DNA of 64,000 nucleotides from JARFVT01 sp036677425 (GTDB lineage Bacteria; Pseudomonadota; Alphaproteobacteria; UBA8366; Aestuariispiraceae), in contig JARFVT010000013.1 in NCBI GenBank assembly GCA_036677425.1, positions 1,736,001 through 1,800,000 on the forward strand. The letters are read 5' to 3'. Of this stretch, positions 36,334 through 44,585 are shown piece by piece; position 1 is the first letter of the stretch, and the number at the start of each line of letters is the position of its first letter. Made by a program: the position numbers and the translations under genes. Under the pieces are notes generated by a model. It ran no database searches. It worked only from the letters and a program-made list of their open reading frames with translations, and had not been told where the DNA came from.

Positions 36334-37599
36334 ATGTCTGACCGCCGTCAATTAGTTGATATTAACCAAAAAACTGCTACTAAATGGTGGGAAACACCAA
36401 TATATTTTTTAAATTCAAAAACTATAAAACAAAATAGATTACAACGTATATTAGAGCATGACATTTTACCCATTTTACAAAATATTGAAAAATATTATAT
36501 ACAGAAAAATTTAAATATAAAGCCAAGAATATATGGTAAAAGCTTTACAGAAGTTATCCAAGATGATGTGGCTATTGAAGCAGCAGTATATTTATTTGAC
36601 TTGGCAGTCAGCGAAGGTCTTATAACCTTTGGCGAACAACAAGAAAGAAAAAATGAAATATCGCAACATATTGCGGTTGGTTCTTGTGGTCGAAGCATCT
36701 CACAAGTAAAAAAACGTTATGTTAAACGTGCAACATATTTAATTGTTAAAAAGACTGGCGCTAGCAATGCAGTTTTAAAAAGCATTTTAATTGATGATAT
36801 ATCTGATTTAAATAAAATAAGAACATTCAGTAAATTTGGCATTGCCAATATACGTGAATTAAACACGGGCTTGAATAATGATTTAAAGCCTCTTTTAGCG
36901 CGCGACAAAGAATATTTAGACGCTCTATATCGTTGTTGTGAAATGAAATATTTACGTGCAGTCCGTCATGCGCTGGGTAACAATTTTTCTGCAATATTGG
37001 AATGGCAAGCACCATTCATTCGATCTATTACCGATGACTTAAGTCATAAAGCACAAATTATAGCATTAGGAAATAGTTTGAATCAACAACCTGCAAGCGA
37101 CGTAATGTCAGCATTGGGGCGGTGGCGAATGGAAGAAATGCCATATAGTAGAACAGGCGATATTGAATTAATAGATGTTAAAAAAACTCGTATTGGACAA
37201 ATAAAAAACCTATTATCTGAAGATTTTGATAAAATATTAAGCTGGCATGGCTCTACATTAGATGTATTTGGCAATTGGCCTAATCATGATATTATATTAT
37301 TAAAACCATATATAAAGTATATTGATAGGAATGTAATGTCATTTCTAAGTGTATTACCATCAGATAATGCCATCGCAATAATCGAAGGGTTATGGGTTAA
37401 AGCTGGTAAGATGTTTTTTAAAAATTATATCAACACTAGAGATGGTGAAAATATAATTAAAATAATTTGCAAATCTGTCAACGGCATGAATAAGCGGAAA
37501 TCCACTCCTAACAATTTAAAAGCTGCAATAATCGATTCTGGTATATTTGACGATCATGTAAAAATATATACAGATAGTTCTTTATTTAAAAACAAATAA
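36334..37599 (+). CDS. Unknown 421-residue soluble protein
   Basis: Starts MSDRRQLVDINQKTATKWWE; the ATG at 36334 is preferred to a TTG 12 bp upstream because of the GGAATAT spacing. No signal peptide or transmembrane segment is visible. Mostly helical, AT-rich codon usage like its neighbours, with basic patches (CGRSISQVKKRYVKRATYLI) and several repeated hydrophobic-helix stretches reminiscent of helical-repeat proteins. I do not recognise the family. TAA stop, no operon partner. Confidence 0.6.
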   Translation: MSDRRQLVDINQKTATKWWETPIYFLNSKTIKQNRLQRILEHDILPILQNIEKYYIQKNLNIKPRIYGKSFTEVIQDDVAIEAAVYLFDLAVSEGLITFGEQQERKNEISQHIAVGSCGRSISQVKKRYVKRATYLIVKKTGASNAVLKSILIDDISDLNKIRTFSKFGIANIRELNTGLNNDLKPLLARDKEYLDALYRCCEMKYLRAVRHALGNNFSAILEWQAPFIRSITDDLSHKAQIIALGNSLNQQPASDVMSALGRWRMEEMPYSRTGDIELIDVKKTRIGQIKNLLSEDFDKILSWHGSTLDVFGNWPNHDIILLKPYIKYIDRNVMSFLSVLPSDNAIAIIEGLWVKAGKMFFKNYINTRDGENIIKIICKSVNGMNKRKSTPNNLKAAIIDSGIFDDHVKIYTDSSLFKNK

Positions 37600-37747
37600 A
37601 AAAAACAAGCGATTTCAACAAACCTGCCTGTATTTAACCCGAACACATCACCAACATTAGCTAAAAATAAGGCTAATTCTTTTATAACAATATATTACAC
37701 TAATTTCATAGGGTAAAAAAATAGCAGGATGTTTTTTGATGTAATTT

Positions 37748-37851
37748 CAAGATTTGGCAAAAAAACCGTTCTGGCAACCTTCGACGGTGGTGAGATTACA
37801 TCAGATGCGGGTTTTACTATTATCTCCAGAATATGCACTAACCCAGCTATA
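37748..37851 (+). mobile_element. IS1380-family transposase remnant
   Basis: A short frame reads RFGKKTVLATFDGGEITSDA then GFTIISRICTNPAI and a stop. ATFDGGEITSDAG matches the N-terminal motif of IS1380-type transposases (ATFDGGxITSDGG). The rest of the 37600-38032 gap contains no recognisable gene, so this is an old fragment. Confidence 0.55.
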
Positions 37852-38032
37852 TAAACTTTTGGGTGGCACGCCAAGTTAACGGGCTGATTGGCTGTTTGGT
37901 TTCCAATCTAATTTAACTGAATATTCCCTGAATTCCGCTGGATACTGTTTGTGTTTTCTTGATGACATTGTTTATATTTCTTATTTTAGACTTTTATACA
38001 TTTTATGTCCAGAATAGTGTAGCCATATCACA

Positions 38033-39319
38033 TTAGAACTTCACCATTGTATAAAAGGCAAGAGCTGAAGCATTGGGACGTAAGGTAAACTCCTTATTGG
38101 AACCTCCATATTTCAGGCTACCGTAAAGTCCCGCAGTAACATTATCGGAAAGCGGCAATTCAAACCTAGTCCCAATACTGCCAGAACCATCGTCTAAACT
38201 GTGTAATAAAGAAAATTCGGTTACCAGATCAAAATCAGCAAATTTATCATGCGCCAAACGGATAAAACCGTAATTTTTCCGTAACATGTAATGATCAAGC
38301 AAGTTATTAAGTTGTCCAAGGGAACGTTCCATGACAGCAGAATTTGCTGGCGTAATGATTGCAAGTGCCTGCTCAATACGCCCCCACTCACCAGATGAAT
38401 AGCCGCCGCTATCATGGGAATATTCTAGATTTACTGACCACCCATTGTTAAAACTACGCCCTGCTCCAAATGTAGCAAAGGCAATAATAGCATCTTCATC
38501 CGCCGGAATTATAGACAAATTTCCTGTCCCATCATATCCAGCGATGCTTTTTTTCTCTCGACCATAACGCACTGAACTATCGATGTATAACACCGTCGCC
38601 TCATTCAAACCATAAGATGCCGAGAGACCAAACCCCATTCTATCGCCGGAAAAGGCAGATAGCCCATAATCCAGCGCTCCTTCCAGACTAAAACCTGCAT
38701 AGCGTATCATCAACAGATCTTCCTTATCACCATTATCTCTACCCGCAAATGACGGAGCAAAGAATATTGTTAATGTGCCATTATTGTCCGTAAACCAGTC
38801 AAACCCGACCATATCGGTTCCTTCTATATCATTACGGGATTTATCTGACGGGTAGATTTTCACCTCTTGCAACGGATCATGCAAAATATCTGCTGGGTTT
38901 AAGCCATAAGATTGCCCATAGGCAGTAATGCGTCGGCCAGCAAAAAAAAGCACCTGATCCGTAATGCTATATTCACCATAGGTTTCATCCATAAGAAGCT
39001 CAGTATCATCATAAGCATGTTCTAGTCTGATCTGGCTCTTGAGCCTTAATTTCTGATAATCGAGACGCATCTGCAAAACCACATCATAACCTTCCTGCTT
39101 GCCGCTGTATTTTGAGCCGGATGGATTAGGAACAAGATCTGTGCCCCCATTATCAGTCAACTGACCATAAGCGCTTATATAGCCAGATGTATCAAAGGAA
39201 ATTTCATTTATTAAAGTTGTATCCTGCCCCAATGCAAGATTAGGCAGTAGACCAAAGACAAATATAACAAGCAAGATCTTGACCAAGATGAAGAGTGATT
39301 TTATTTGAAAAAAACACAT
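38033..39319 (-). CDS. Outer-membrane beta-barrel protein
   Basis: A 428-residue protein with a signal peptide (LVKILLVIFVFGLLPNLALG). Alternating aromatic beta-strand patterns follow, such as LRLKSQIRLEHAYDDTELLM and GDRMGFGLSASYGLNEATVL, and it ends in a strand with terminal Phe (SALAFYTMVKF), the outer-membrane assembly signal. It is the last gene of a TPR/ABC/LolA-like operon, which suggests it is the outer-membrane component or cargo of that system. The family resembles porins or DUF1302-type proteins; the substrate is unknown. Confidence 0.75.
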   Translation of the reverse strand: MCFFQIKSLFILVKILLVIFVFGLLPNLALGQDTTLINEISFDTSGYISAYGQLTDNGGTDLVPNPSGSKYSGKQEGYDVVLQMRLDYQKLRLKSQIRLEHAYDDTELLMDETYGEYSITDQVLFFAGRRITAYGQSYGLNPADILHDPLQEVKIYPSDKSRNDIEGTDMVGFDWFTDNNGTLTIFFAPSFAGRDNGDKEDLLMIRYAGFSLEGALDYGLSAFSGDRMGFGLSASYGLNEATVLYIDSSVRYGREKKSIAGYDGTGNLSIIPADEDAIIAFATFGAGRSFNNGWSVNLEYSHDSGGYSSGEWGRIEQALAIITPANSAVMERSLGQLNNLLDHYMLRKNYGFIRLAHDKFADFDLVTEFSLLHSLDDGSGSIGTRFELPLSDNVTAGLYGSLKYGGSNKEFTLRPNASALAFYTMVKF

Positions 39320-39371
39320 GACTATAGGCTTTCTAGCTAGTAACTTCCAAAATAAATTTCAAAGCCAAAGG

Positions 39372-40088
39372 TTACAATCGGCTAAGATAGCTCGGCTGAA
39401 ACCATGCCGCTGGTGTATCTTTAATCTCGTAAGCAGAATAGCTGATGATGGTAACATCATCCCCTGACAAATGGTCGATCACACGCAATTTTGTCGGGCG
39501 TTCACGCCCTAGCACAACCCTGTAGTCTTCAAAATAAACCGTCTTTAATTTACGTTTACCATTTTTGGTAAAGAACACAGCCATTTGCGGTTCGGCACTC
39601 ATGTTCACTGTAAGATCAACTTTGCCATAAGCAGCCGATTGGGATTTTGCAGTTAGATGCAGCAACTGCCCACCCTTTACCTGATCAACTCCCGCTACTG
39701 CATAATCAATGGAATAGACCGTACGTGCAATATCAGCACTAGAAACGCCACCTAATACCTGCTGTTGTGGCGAAATACGCAAAGCTCGGCGCGAGCCAGG
39801 TATATAGATCCACATATTACGACCGACGAATAAAATGACCCGCCCAACAGTTTTCTTTGGCGCAACATATTGTACCAACCCTTTTGTGTTATCTTTCATA
39901 CTCACATTCATAGTCATAACAGTGCCATCAGATGCACTTACCTTAACTTTAAAAGAAAAATCAGCCCCCGGCGCACGCACTTCATCGACTTGTTTCAACA
40001 AATCAATACCACTGGCATGGACAACAGAAAATTCAGCAATAAACAATAAAAAGACAAAGAAAATAGTTTTGAAAGCAGATATCAACAT
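39372..40088 (-). CDS. LolA-like outer-membrane lipoprotein-sorting protein
   Basis: Starts MLISAFKTIFFVFLLFIAEF at an ATGTTGA overlap with the permease stop. The signal peptide ends near VVHA. The mature part follows the COG2834 pattern: YVAPKKTVGRVILFVGRNMW then IYIPGSRRALRISPQQQVLG, YSIDYAVAGV and KLRVIDHLSGDDVTIISYS. These proteins have the LolA fold and bind acyl chains in the periplasm. It lies between an FtsX-type permease and an outer-membrane barrel, so carrying a lipidic substrate across the periplasm is a reasonable inference. Confidence 0.8.
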   Translation of the reverse strand: MLISAFKTIFFVFLLFIAEFSVVHASGIDLLKQVDEVRAPGADFSFKVKVSASDGTVMTMNVSMKDNTKGLVQYVAPKKTVGRVILFVGRNMWIYIPGSRRALRISPQQQVLGGVSSADIARTVYSIDYAVAGVDQVKGGQLLHLTAKSQSAAYGKVDLTVNMSAEPQMAVFFTKNGKRKLKTVYFEDYRVVLGRERPTKLRVIDHLSGDDVTIISYSAYEIKDTPAAWFQPSYLSRL

Positions 40089-41311
40089 GATTTTTGCAAA
40101 GCCTCTACAATATTGGTTCTGGATGCCGCCCAAGCAGGATAGATGGATGACATTAGAGCTGCAACTACAGATATTAGAAACGCGCTGGCCAAAATCTCAG
40201 GTGTCATGAGGAAGAAGGCCTGATATCCTTGTGACATGGAGGGCGGCGGTGGCATGGGAATCCCACCTATAATATCAATGATCCACGACAAGGTAAGCGC
40301 AAGAACAACACCACCAGCACCGCCAAGAATACCGATGAACAGACCCTCATAGAGAAACATCAAAACCATAGTGCGCTGAGGAGCTCCGATGGCTCGCAGC
40401 GCACCAGTCTCACCCATGCGTTCAAAGACAGCCATAGACATGGTGTTGGCAACCGAGAACATCACAACGACAGCTACAATGCCAGTAAATATACGAAAGA
40501 GGCCATTATATAAGGAGACAACGGCCTCATAAAAACCGGCCAGCTCATCCCATTGTTTGGTCTCGTATTTTTCATCAAGCGTGGCTAGGGCTGTTTCAAT
40601 TTTTGGACGCAGCCATGCTAAGTCATCTGTGTTGTCCAACAACACAATCACCCGCTCCACCGCCTTGGTATCAAGTGCCTGTTGAGCAAGAGAAATTGGC
40701 ACCTTTACAAACACACGGTCATATTCAGTTGAGCCAGTTCGCACGATGCCGACGATTTTGAAATCCACAGCATTGATCATGCCATCGAGCGAGGTAGTCA
40801 TCACGGTGACCCATTCACCCAATTTTGCATCTAACCCTCGCGCTAACTCTGCACCAATCACCCCTAAATCTGTATCACCAGGGCGCAGGTTTCTACCTTC
40901 GACAACGATTTCAAAATCGGTAAAATCCCGTTCACGTGCTGGGTCTACTCCGATTACTGACATGTTGACGGAGGCTTGCCCCGTACCGCCAATACCGGAA
41001 AAAGTAAGCCGGTGCGCCACACTGGAGATACCATCAAATTGTTCCAAAATTTGTTCCAAATTTTCCCGCTCATAGATCAGCACTGATCCAGGGTTGGTAA
41101 TGTGATCGCGCCAATAATTTTTTGCGTAAATTTGCATATGTCCAAGTTGGGTACGAATGGTTGTCTCGCGCAGCCCTTCAAAAGTAAAATTAATGAAGGC
41201 TCCAAATGAAGCCAAAGCTGCACAGCCAATAGCTATAGACATAATAGTTATGGCTGAACGACGGGCATTGCGCAATGTGTTGAGGGATGAAAGATAAATA
41301 AGATCAAACAT
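40082..41311 (-). CDS. FtsX/MacB/LolC-type ABC transporter permease
   Basis: A 409-residue permease with the type VII exporter layout: an N-terminal helix (ITIMSIAIGCAALASFGAF), a large periplasmic MacB_PCD domain (about 50-265), then three C-terminal helices of the FtsX domain with VANTMSMAVFERMGETGALRA and the ending YPAWAASRTNIVEALQ. It overlaps the ATPase by 8 bp and the LolA-like gene by 7 bp, so it is tightly coupled to them. Such permeases transmit ATP-driven motion to the periplasm to extract lipids or lipoproteins from the inner membrane. Confidence 0.9.
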   Translation of the reverse strand: MFDLIYLSSLNTLRNARRSAITIMSIAIGCAALASFGAFINFTFEGLRETTIRTQLGHMQIYAKNYWRDHITNPGSVLIYERENLEQILEQFDGISSVAHRLTFSGIGGTGQASVNMSVIGVDPARERDFTDFEIVVEGRNLRPGDTDLGVIGAELARGLDAKLGEWVTVMTTSLDGMINAVDFKIVGIVRTGSTEYDRVFVKVPISLAQQALDTKAVERVIVLLDNTDDLAWLRPKIETALATLDEKYETKQWDELAGFYEAVVSLYNGLFRIFTGIVAVVVMFSVANTMSMAVFERMGETGALRAIGAPQRTMVLMFLYEGLFIGILGGAGGVVLALTLSWIIDIIGGIPMPPPPSMSQGYQAFFLMTPEILASAFLISVVAALMSSIYPAWAASRTNIVEALQKSC

Positions 41312-42014
41312 GGCTGGCTGCCTCTTTCATTTCGGAAGAACTCAAAAAAATCAATTTTCCCTCGTTCAGTGTGACGACCTGCTTTGCATGGCTTATAACC
41401 AACGGGTCGTGCGTAGCGAATATAAAAGTTACCCCGTATTCTTGATTCAGCGTTTGCATCAAATTGATTACGTCTTTTGCAGTATTACGATCCAGATTAG
41501 CGGTGGGTTCATCGGCTAAGATTATTGCTGGTTCACAAACAAGCGCACGGGCAATGGCCACGCGCTGGCGTTGTCCACCAGATAGATGCCCAGGCATCTT
41601 ATTAGCATGTTCAGCCAAACCAACAAGTGTCAGTTTTTGTTGAGCTATACGCATACGTTCACGCCGTGGAACAGCTTTGAAATATAGTGGCCATGCAACA
41701 TTCTCCGTAGCTGTAAGCACTGGCAGCAGGTGGAAAGACTGAAATACAAAGCCAATTTTTTCATTGCGAAAACTGGCAAGCATGGAATCGGGCAAGGTGG
41801 TGATATCCATCCCGTCTATTAAAATCGTACCACTGTCAGGACGATCCAACGCCCCAATCATGTTTAGCAACGTACTTTTTCCACTGCCAGACGGTCCACA
41901 AATTGCGGTAAATGCCCCTTTGGGAATATCGAGATTCGCTTTATCCAGCACAATCGATGTGGCCGCTTCGCTTACATAAGATCGGCTGACTTCAGAAAGA
42001 GAAATACAAGCCAT
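41304..42014 (-). CDS. LolD/MacB-type ABC transporter ATPase
   Basis: A 236-residue ATPase starting MACISLSEVSRSYVSEAATS. Walker A GPSGSGKSTLLNMIGALDRP (about 40-59), the Q-loop FVFQSFHLLPVL, signature LSGGQRQRVAIARAL, Walker B IILADEPTANLD and the H-loop FATHDP are all intact. It works with the FtsX-type permease downstream. It starts 4 bp after the TPR gene ends. Confidence 0.93.
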   Translation of the reverse strand: MACISLSEVSRSYVSEAATSIVLDKANLDIPKGAFTAICGPSGSGKSTLLNMIGALDRPDSGTILIDGMDITTLPDSMLASFRNEKIGFVFQSFHLLPVLTATENVAWPLYFKAVPRRERMRIAQQKLTLVGLAEHANKMPGHLSGGQRQRVAIARALVCEPAIILADEPTANLDRNTAKDVINLMQTLNQEYGVTFIFATHDPLVISHAKQVVTLNEGKLIFLSSSEMKEAASHV

Positions 42015-42018
42015 TGGC

Positions 42019-42627
42019 TTAATTCTCTGTGCTTGCTTTAGATGCCGCTGCACCTTTAGCAACCCAGTCACCCTGATTGGGTGCAATTTTGGCAAGCGCC
42101 TGATATATCGCAATCATAGGGCGTGCCATACTCGGATGGTTGGCCATTGTATATATCTGATCCAGCATCAACATATCGTCACGCGAACTTTTTTCGCGAC
42201 CAAACATAGAGGGCAATCTTTGAGTAACATTGGCGCGGATCAGTCGGACAATAAAACCCCTTGGCGCCATATCAATGGCTTCATCGAGATACCTCAAACC
42301 ACGGTTAGTGAAACGAATTTTATCCGTTACGCTTCCAGCATCCCGAGCAGAAATGGAATAAGCACTTCCAAGATAAGCATAAACCTTGGCATTATCTGGC
42401 TCTTTCTCCAACAATATTTTCAGAGCTGAAACTGCTTTTTCTGCAGCTTTTTCTTCACCATCTCGTGCTTTATTATGGAGCATGATTGCTTCATTAAGGC
42501 CAATATGCTCTTGGGCAACGACTGGAGTTGAAGGTTGAAACAACAGCACAGCTGCAATCAAAAAAATCGAAACCATAAAAAGGCTTAGTGCTCGCGGCAT
42601 GGATACAAGTTTAGTAAAGCGAATCAT
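42019..42627 (-). CDS. Secreted TPR-repeat protein, first gene of the envelope ABC operon
   Basis: A 202-residue protein with a signal peptide or anchor (ALSLFMVSIFLIAAVLLFQP) and helical TPR-like repeats (AVSALKILLEKEPDNAKVYA then YLGSAYSISARDAGS). It heads the TPR / ATPase / permease / LolA-like / barrel operon. A periplasmic scaffold or adaptor role is inferred. Confidence 0.75.
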   Translation of the reverse strand: MIRFTKLVSMPRALSLFMVSIFLIAAVLLFQPSTPVVAQEHIGLNEAIMLHNKARDGEEKAAEKAVSALKILLEKEPDNAKVYAYLGSAYSISARDAGSVTDKIRFTNRGLRYLDEAIDMAPRGFIVRLIRANVTQRLPSMFGREKSSRDDMLMLDQIYTMANHPSMARPMIAIYQALAKIAPNQGDWVAKGAAASKASTEN

Positions 42628-42884
42628 AATATATCTCCTAAAGGTTGGATGGTTAAGTTCAGGTTACCAGAAGCAACCAGGCCTGATTGAATTAAAACAC
42701 GAGCTTTAATGCGAGGCATACCACGCATGCGCGAATAAGTCGAATTTCAATGCGCATTTGATCTCCTAGGTTACTATACCAATAAACTTCATATTAAAGC
42801 CAGTACAGAAAAAGCAAGAGTTTTCCATATCCTGTATCAACAGCCTATCCTGCTGGGCTTCGTGGGATGGTGAAACTTCTAGCC

Positions 42885-42955
42885 AATTTAACAGAGCTTT
42901 ATCTGAATTAAGATGTGTATTTTGTAACATTTCATTTCGACATGTGGTTTGCCTC
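42885..42955. repeat. 71-bp dispersed repeat, copy 1
   Basis: Matches 50547-50617 in the same orientation with three differences. The complement strand reads as a short frame (NEMLQNTHLNSDKALLN) shared by both copies, after which the two sites diverge. It probably marks the remains of a mobile element. The surrounding gap 42628-42982 holds no other recognisable gene. Confidence 0.75.
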
Positions 42956-42982
42956 AGATAATAGGAATTGGCTATAGAATAT

Positions 42983-43540
42983 TCAATTTATGTAACTATG
43001 CGCATATGGTTTAAATATGCGCTCCATGCTTGAAAGGTAATTCCCTTCCTTGGCCGGATTATCGGGCGTTATATTCATTGCTTTTATTCTAGAAAACTTA
43101 ATTTCCTCATCTTTTACGTCAATATCAATAATGTTCAGGCAGCATGTGTCTTGTTCAAACCCACCCATCAAAGATAGAGTTTGATTTATATCGGCTGAAA
43201 AATTTGATGCTACAGTTGACAGAATTATTCTGTTAACGCCATCGTGAGCAACTATTAATAAGGATGACCAATCTTCTTGTAAGACGATTTTTTTAAAAGA
43301 GGTTGATACGCGTGAAGCAAAATCGGTAAATAATTCCCCATTTCCATAGCGCAAACCAGGAAACTTAGCATTTTCAAAAGCGTATACCAATTCATCTCCT
43401 TGTAAATTTTTTGGAACTGAATTGAAGCTTTTTGGCTGAACTTCTTGGAGGGATTCTAATTCTTCTATTACTGTTTCCCGTTTATCCAGCACATGTTTCG
43501 CTGTTTCTTTCGTACGGATTAATCCAGAACAGTAATATTC
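42983..43540 (-). pseudogene. Histidine phosphatase (phosphoglycerate-mutase-like), N-terminus missing
   Basis: The frame enters at EYYCSGLIRTKETAKHVLD (the family has SDLxRTxETA here) and runs through LLIVAHDGVNRIILSTVASN, which contains the second catalytic His. The N-terminal RHG motif with the phosphorylated His is absent, because a stop precedes the frame by a few codons. A GTG at 43490-43492 would start a still shorter protein. This is a 5'-truncated gene and presumably inactive. Confidence 0.7.
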
Positions 43541-43695
43541 TATAATAATTGGTTACAATCAACATAAAATTCTATTTTAACAACAATAAAATATAATAAA
43601 ACAACATTTATAATCAATTAATGTTGACTTTAAGAGGTTTAGGCCTGACTATCCTGCTAAGAATTATTGAACACACAAGCTAGTCGAGGTTTTAA

Positions 43696-44574
43696 GTGCG
43701 GGATCATAAAATTTTTGTATCCAATCTGAATTTTTGGTCAGGCGAGGTTGATCCGACCCCACTTGGTGGCGGCATCACAAATGTTAATTTTATGGTGGAA
43801 GATAACGGTAAAAAATTCGTTGTGCGTGTTGGTGAGGATATCCCGCTACACCATGTGATGCGTTTTAACGAGCTGGCAGCAAGCGAGGCTGCTTTTAACG
43901 TGGGAATTTCACCAGAAGTCGTTTATCATGAGCCAGGCATACTGATTATCCGTTTTGTTGAAGGTAAGACCTTTAATAACAAAGACGTTCAAGTGCAAAG
44001 CAATTTAGAACGCATTCTTCCTGTGATTCAGCGTTGCCATTACGATATCCCGAAATCCCTGCGTGGGCCATCGGTCATATTTTGGGTGTTTCATACTCTA
44101 CGTGATTATGCGGCAACCATTAATGCTCGGAATAATGCCCACCGAAAGTTGTTAGAACGACTACTAAATAACGCTGAAAAATTGGAAGCAGCTGTCGGCC
44201 AGATAGATATGGTATATGGGCATAACGACTTGTTACCAGCAAACTTCATCGATGATGGCTCGAAGCTTTGGTTGATAGATTGGGATTATGCTGGCTTTAA
44301 CAGCCCGTTATTTGATTTGAGCGGGCTAGCGTCAAACAACGAGTTAACACTTAAGCAAGAAGAATGGCTACTAGAAGCCTACTATGACAAGCCTCCCACG
44401 GATCATTTGCGCTATCAGTATAATGCAATGAAATGCGCATCCTTGCTGCGCGAAACCATGTGGAGCATGGTGTCAGAAATTCATTCCGAAATTAATTTCG
44501 ACTTCGCAAATTACACAAAAAAAAACCTAACAAACTATGAAGCAGCTATTGTTGCTTTTGAAGAGCTAACATAA
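43696..44574 (+). CDS. Choline/ethanolamine-kinase-like phosphotransferase (APH fold)
   Basis: A 292-residue protein with a GTG start after GAGGT. It has the N-lobe PLGGGITNVNFMVEDNGKKF (glycine-rich loop and Lys), the catalytic loop MVYGHNDLLPANFI (HxDxxxxN) and the metal motif LWLIDWDYAG. This is the choline/ethanolamine kinase or aminoglycoside-phosphotransferase fold. It is 11 bp upstream of a dimethylglycine-dehydrogenase-like gene, so a methylated-amine or amino-alcohol substrate fits. An antibiotic substrate is unlikely in this context. Confidence 0.85.
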   Translation: MRDHKIFVSNLNFWSGEVDPTPLGGGITNVNFMVEDNGKKFVVRVGEDIPLHHVMRFNELAASEAAFNVGISPEVVYHEPGILIIRFVEGKTFNNKDVQVQSNLERILPVIQRCHYDIPKSLRGPSVIFWVFHTLRDYAATINARNNAHRKLLERLLNNAEKLEAAVGQIDMVYGHNDLLPANFIDDGSKLWLIDWDYAGFNSPLFDLSGLASNNELTLKQEEWLLEAYYDKPPTDHLRYQYNAMKCASLLRETMWSMVSEIHSEINFDFANYTKKNLTNYEAAIVAFEELT

Positions 44575-44585
44575 GAAAGACTATC

